The notes under the pieces: generated by a model | What the model saw: the letters and a program-made list of their open reading frames with translations, nothing else | Told to the model about the DNA's origin: nothing | Databases searched by the model: none | Assembly: GCF_004006295.1 (NCBI RefSeq) | Contig: NZ_CP026095.1 | Location: 3,086,001-3,150,000 of the forward strand | Direction: 5' to 3' | Length of the DNA: 64,000 bases | From: Peribacillus asahii | Lineage (GTDB): Bacteria > Bacillota > Bacilli > Bacillales > DSM-1321 | Made by a program: the position numbers and the translations under genes | Shown: piece after piece, positions 62,605 to 64,000 of the stretch | Position numbering within the stretch: the first letter of the stretch is position 1 | How the letters are laid out: the number at the start of each line of letters is the position of its first letter

Positions 62605-63366
62605 TTACGAATGAGTATATTTTTGGTTTTTTCGAAAATGAATAAGAATTGTTCCAGCAAAAATAAGGAAAATAATCACAAAGAACAACGTATGAGAAAT
62701 GTGAATATTAAATACCGTTAAAAGCATTTTAACAGCAATGAAAGCAATCAATACATAAGCAGCAGATTCAAGCTCGGGAATGCGATCAATGAGCTTTAAG
62801 AACACACTTGCCACACCTCGCATCATCAATACACCAAGCATGCCGCCAATTAACAGCACCCACACTTTATCACTTACACCAAAAGCCGCGATGACACTGT
62901 CCACTGAAAAAGCAATATCCATTAATTCAACTGCTACAACTGTTCCCCATAATGGACCAAATAGGTGGATAAGGATACTATTTTGATTTAAGCCCTGCTC
63001 TTCCTCTTCACCCGTTTCTCTTCTTTTATCACGGAAATATTTATAAGATAACCAAGCTAAGTAAGCCGCTCCTAGTACTTTCACCCACCACAATTTAATT
63101 AAGAATACACCGATGCCAATCGCAACGAAACGGAAGAGATACGCACCAAGAAGTCCATAAAACAAAGCTTTTCTTCGTTGTTTTTCAGGTAAATGACGCA
63201 CCATCACAGCTAATACTAACGCATTATCTGCAGACAACAACCCTTCCATTAACACAAGTGTACCAATTAATCCCCAGCTAACAGGATCTGTTAAAACCTC
63301 CACCCACATTTGTCCATCAAAGAATAAAGCATAAGTGCTCATGATGTTATGAAACAATTCCGACAT
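62605..63366 (-). CDS. TerC family integral membrane protein (YkoY/YceF-like)
   Basis: A 253-residue protein with seven helices. GTLVLMEGLLSADNALVLAV (near 37) and VAVELMDIAFSVDSVIAAFG (near 150) carry the acidic residues typical of TerC. Bacillus members export Mn2+ at the membrane and help metalate secreted enzymes. ATG 63366 behind AAAGGAGCG. No yybP-ykoY manganese riboswitch was recognised upstream. Confidence 0.9.
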   Translation of the reverse strand: MSELFHNIMSTYALFFDGQMWVEVLTDPVSWGLIGTLVLMEGLLSADNALVLAVMVRHLPEKQRRKALFYGLLGAYLFRFVAIGIGVFLIKLWWVKVLGAAYLAWLSYKYFRDKRRETGEEEEQGLNQNSILIHLFGPLWGTVVAVELMDIAFSVDSVIAAFGVSDKVWVLLIGGMLGVLMMRGVASVFLKLIDRIPELESAAYVLIAFIAVKMLLTVFNIHISHTLFFVIIFLIFAGTILIHFRKNQKYTHS

Positions 63367-63496
63367 GTTAAACGCTCCTTTTACTCTAAACAAAAAGAAA
63401 CCTTCACCAGAGAATATTGTATTCGTTCACTGATGAATAGTTAGATTAAGCAAGTATTTATTCGTTAGGCTATACGACTCGTGAAGAACTTTTAAA

Positions 63497-63534
63497 AAAG
63501 CTGAAAGGCGTGTAAAACGACAGTTTCACACGCA
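63497..63534 (-). terminator. Terminator of ypjP
   Basis: GCGTGTAAAAC and GTTTCACACGC form a hairpin with a mismatch, followed on the minus strand by CTTTCAGCTTTTTT. Confidence 0.65.
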
Positions 63535-63620
63535 CAATCAACAATCTCCATTAACATAACCATTCCTTACATTTTTCTATACTAGTATATCACTTTTTAC
63601 ATTTATATACACTAAAATAA

Positions 63621-64000
63621 TCAAGATACTACCTTGGCACTTCCCCATTTAGGCGGTGTATTCGTATCCCAATAAATAGACCCTAATTCGTAGTGCGTCA
63701 TAAATGAATCATGATATGTATGATAATGAAAATTAAACCAATACCCCTCTAATGGGATACGATCTTGGCGAACATGAAAACGAATAAGATCTTCTCCACT
63801 TTCTGTATTCAAAATATGAAAAATCTTTTCGCTTCTGCCACCAGTCGGATTTTTACTAATCGTTAATTGCTGCAATTGTTCATCAGGGAACTGATTAGCG
63901 ATTTCAACAATTGCTTCTTCTATTTTCGGTAAAATCACCGCTTGAAATTCATCATTAATTTTTGGTTGAATCTTTTCTCCAAATTTTTGATAAGCATTTG
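63621..64000 (-). CDS. ypjP: YpjP-like protein (N-terminus beyond window)
   Basis: The frame is open to the window edge and gives 126 codons of the C-terminal part. QKFGEKIQPKINDEFQAVIL, PTGGRSEKIFHILN, GEDLIRFHVRQDRIP, GYWFNFHYHTYHDSF and LGSIYWDTNTPP match YpjP. The GTG at 63938 is internal. YpjP lies near thyA/dfrA in other Bacilli, which supports the synteny. Function unknown. Confidence 0.85.
   Translation of the reverse strand, partial: NAYQKFGEKIQPKINDEFQAVILPKIEEAIVEIANQFPDEQLQQLTISKNPTGGRSEKIFHILNTESGEDLIRFHVRQDRIPLEGYWFNFHYHTYHDSFMTHYELGSIYWDTNTPPKWGSAKVVS

Noticed and set aside
63367..63600. yybP-ykoY manganese riboswitch before the TerC gene
   Set aside because: The conserved aptamer core was not found in this leader; only a terminator of the preceding gene is visible.

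Overview
The window is low-GC Firmicute chromosome and reads as a spore-forming member of Bacillales (Bacillaceae in the broad sense). The pointers are a quinol oxidase qox operon, a YjcZ-type glycine-rich small sporulation protein, a KatX-sized catalase, a kam/yod lysine 2,3-aminomutase locus, a TPP-riboswitch thi operon, WXG/LXG (YwqH-YwqI-toxin) type VII secretion genes, and the conserved ypjP/thyA/dfrA/ilvA/ypmP-ypmQ-ypmR-ypmS/msrA-msrB neighbourhood. No species call is possible from sequence alone.

Layout. 1-3.8 kb: qoxABCD (minus). 4.1-7.4 kb: a decayed aromatic-acid exporter, an orphan Rieske ferredoxin with a tiny partner, and a TnpB-only IS200/IS605-type element. 7.4-12.8 kb: a minus-strand operon for a beta-hydroxy/beta-keto acid (SDR dehydrogenase, BKACE enzyme, MFS importer, acyl-CoA thioesterase). 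Rotting fragments of a CoA-transferase and a thiolase lie downstream and a divergent TetR regulator lies upstream. 13.2-17.7 kb: quinone/electrophile-stress genes (nitroreductase, VOC dioxygenase, FMN reductase, YceI) with MhqR-like operators, then a 3-hydroxyacyl-CoA dehydrogenase. 18-26 kb: a polymorphic-toxin locus. YwqH- and YwqI-like genes lead into an LXG toxin with an AHH nuclease tip that carries an in-frame TAA. After it comes a graveyard of toxin tips and immunity genes (two ankyrin, SUKH, Imm22-like, one unknown).

26-33 kb: a kam/yod-type locus (CoA-transferase A/B, M20 deacylase, AblB-like acetyltransferase, sigma-54 activator, kamA, yokU) with a clear -24/-12 promoter before kamA. 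33.3-35.8 kb: TPP riboswitch and thiM-thiE-thiD. 36-40.4 kb: catalase, YebC-family factor, YodT-like aminotransferase. 40.9-48.5 kb: a PotABCD-type ABC importer, a sensor kinase with an extracytoplasmic solute-binding domain and an NtrC-type response regulator, joined by a near-perfect sigma-54 promoter. 48.5-64 kb: mostly core genes, ending in ypjP cut by the window edge.

The most unusual feature is a repeat family of about 375 bp with no ORF and hairpins at both ends. There are two nearly identical full copies in opposite orientations (40.5 and 56.7 kb), a shortened copy (33.0 kb), a 43-bp remnant with both termini fused (16.7 kb) and a divergent relative (35.8 kb). The regulatory wiring is also readable: two independent sigma-54 circuits, MhqR-like boxes, a TetR-type operator and a TPP riboswitch. 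Functions and names come from sequence recognition only; no database search was run.
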